In this document: in pieces, positions 63,121 to 64,000 of the stretch
How the letters are laid out: each line of letters opens with the position of its first letter
How positions within the stretch are numbered: the first letter of the stretch is position 1
NCBI GenBank assembly: GCA_025963715.1
Contig: JAOQAG010000040.1
Coordinates: 46,421-110,420, forward strand
Direction: 5' to 3'
Source: Bacteroidota bacterium
GTDB taxonomy: Bacteria > Bacteroidota > Bacteroidia > 2-12-FULL-35-15
Length of the DNA stretch: 64,000 nucleotides
Position numbers and translations under genes: made by a program
The notes under the pieces: generated by a model
What the model was told of the DNA's origin: nothing
The model's database searches: none
The model's input: only the letters and a program-made list of their open reading frames with translations

Positions 63121-63771
63121 ATGCGTATAAAAACAACCGCCCTGATTGCATTTATTGCAATCGGTTCAATAGGATCAGCAAGCGCTCAAAACGACCCGAA
63201 AGCAAAAGCCATACTGGATGAATTAAGTGCAAAAACAAAAGCATACACTACTGTTAAAGCCGAATTTGTTTTTACCACCGAAACAAAAGATAAAAAGAAA
63301 ACTTCGCAGAATGGTAAAATAGAAACCAAAGGACCTAAATACAAACTGGAAATTCCGGGACACGAAATTTACTGTGACGGAAAAACGGTTTGGGATTTTA
63401 TCAAGGATGCGGATGAGGTACAGATCAAGGAAATGGAAACTACCGGCGATGATGCTATCAACCCTTCTACTATTTTTACGCTGTATGAAAAAGGATTCAA
63501 ATGTAAATTTGACGGCGAAGATGCAACTACGGAAACGATCAGTTTGTTTCCTGTGAACCCGGACAAGAAAAAATTTCACACAGTAAAACTGGTGATCGAT
63601 AAAACAAAAAAACAAATTATTTCTGTGAAAATGATGATGAATGATGGAAGTGTAAATACATACGAGATCAAATCATTTATGGGTAATTCCGCAATTCCTG
63701 ATTCGGATTTTACATTTGATAAAAAAGCGCATCCGGGCGTGGAAGTGGAAGATCTGCGTGATGGGAAATAA
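63121..63771 (+). CDS. lolA: Outer-membrane lipoprotein carrier protein LolA
   Basis: 216 residues. Signal peptide KTTALIAFIAIGSIGSASAQ; then the LolA half-barrel with AKAILDELSAKTKAYTTVKAEFVFTTETKDK and EIYCDGKTVWDFIKDADEVQIKEME, and the ISLFPVNPDKKKFHTVKLVIDK strand. LolA ferries lipoproteins through the periplasm to the outer membrane. It is 14 nt downstream of ftsK, an arrangement common in Bacteroidota, and followed by a terminator. Confidence 0.92.
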   Translation: MRIKTTALIAFIAIGSIGSASAQNDPKAKAILDELSAKTKAYTTVKAEFVFTTETKDKKKTSQNGKIETKGPKYKLEIPGHEIYCDGKTVWDFIKDADEVQIKEMETTGDDAINPSTIFTLYEKGFKCKFDGEDATTETISLFPVNPDKKKFHTVKLVIDKTKKQIISVKMMMNDGSVNTYEIKSFMGNSAIPDSDFTFDKKAHPGVEVEDLRDGK

Positions 63772-63838
63772 GGTTATTAAAAAATTAAGGATTTCCCGAT
63801 TAAGGAATAAGGATTTAGTACATAACCCGATATAAAAA

Positions 63839-63872
63839 ATCCTGCTGTTATTTCAACAGCAGGATTTTTTTT
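63839..63872 (+). terminator. Terminator after ftsK-lolA
   Basis: Perfect 11-bp stem ATCCTGCTGTT (63839-63849) with AACAGCAGGAT (63855-63865), ATTTC loop and a T8 tail. It lies 67 nt past the lolA stop. Confidence 0.95.
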
Positions 63873-63876
63873 GTGA

Positions 63877-64000
63877 CTAATTCCTAATTCCTAATTCCTA
63901 ATTCCTAATTCCTAATTCCTAATTCCTAATTCCTAATTCCTAATTCCTAATTCCTAATTCCTAATTCCTAATTCCTAATTCCTAATTCCTAATTCCTAAT
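63877..64000 (+). repeat. 7-bp tandem repeat CTAATTC running off the window
   Basis: At least 17 near-perfect copies of CTAATTC (124 bp) start 4 nt after the terminator T-run and continue to the edge of the window. Related words, in the reverse sense ('AATTAAGGAATAAGGATT'), occur at 36823-36860 and 63785-63815. Confidence 0.98.

Noticed and set aside
63877..64000. CRISPR-like array at the window end
   Set aside because: 7-bp unit without spacers; a simple tandem repeat.

Overview
The window looks like a chromosomal piece of a gliding or surface-protein-rich member of the Bacteroidota. The evidence is: type IX secretion (T9SS) C-terminal sorting domains of both kinds (type A on the PNGase F-like protein and the subtilase, type B/'gliding motility-associated' on two giant repeat proteins), many small Bacteroidota-type lipoproteins, Crp/Fnr and ECF-sigma regulators typical of the phylum, near absence of Shine-Dalgarno sequences, and several TAnnTTTG-type -7 promoter boxes. 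No rRNA, tRNA, CRISPR array, transposase or phage gene was seen. I would not name a genus.

Layout. 0.3-3.4 kb: pntBA (proton-translocating transhydrogenase). 3.7-10 kb: mixed small housekeeping genes (GDPD, SGNH hydrolase, Cys-cluster protein, GNAT, beta-propeller, PaiB, methyltransferase, Ogt). 10-20.9 kb, all on the minus strand: a lipid-use locus comprising a MarR regulator with a well-formed operator, fadN-(four-helix-bundle gene)-fadA-fadE in the same order as Bacillus subtilis fadNAE, a thioesterase fused to an acyl-CoA-binding domain, a Crp/Fnr regulator, a FadL-type porin and a lipoprotein SGNH esterase. 21-25.3 kb: TRIC channel, an ECF sigma/small membrane protein/small ferredoxin-fold-like triad, a lipoprotein and a beta-barrel. 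25.7-32 kb: a PNGase F-like protein carrying a LamG insertion, and a subtilase, both T9SS cargo. 32-36.8 kb: a steroid-5-alpha-reductase-like/SDR/DUF1801 operon and a TlpA-like protein. 37-44 kb: prolyl oligopeptidase, DUF2007, DUF885 and acyltransferase genes. 44.7-53.9 kb: two neighbouring giant type-B T9SS proteins with tandem Ig-like modules and a higher-order three-module period. 54-59 kb: argS, an arginase-family gene and a divergent arginine decarboxylase. 59-63.8 kb: two tandem DUF4412-like proteins, ftsK and lolA. The window ends inside a 7-bp tandem repeat.

What stands out is the intergenic DNA. Nearly every longer gap is built from a few recurring, mostly inverted-repeat families that are nested in one another. 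The clearest case is 34.86-35.31 kb, where a perfect 29-bp inverted repeat lies inside a 30-bp near-perfect inverted repeat that abuts a third family. Similar elements sit inside the fad operon spacers. They look like non-autonomous, palindrome-type mobile or REP-like elements, and they are the best candidate for poorly described biology here, together with the thioesterase-ACBP fusion, the LamG-interrupted PNGase F-like protein and the sigma/2TM/small-protein triad.
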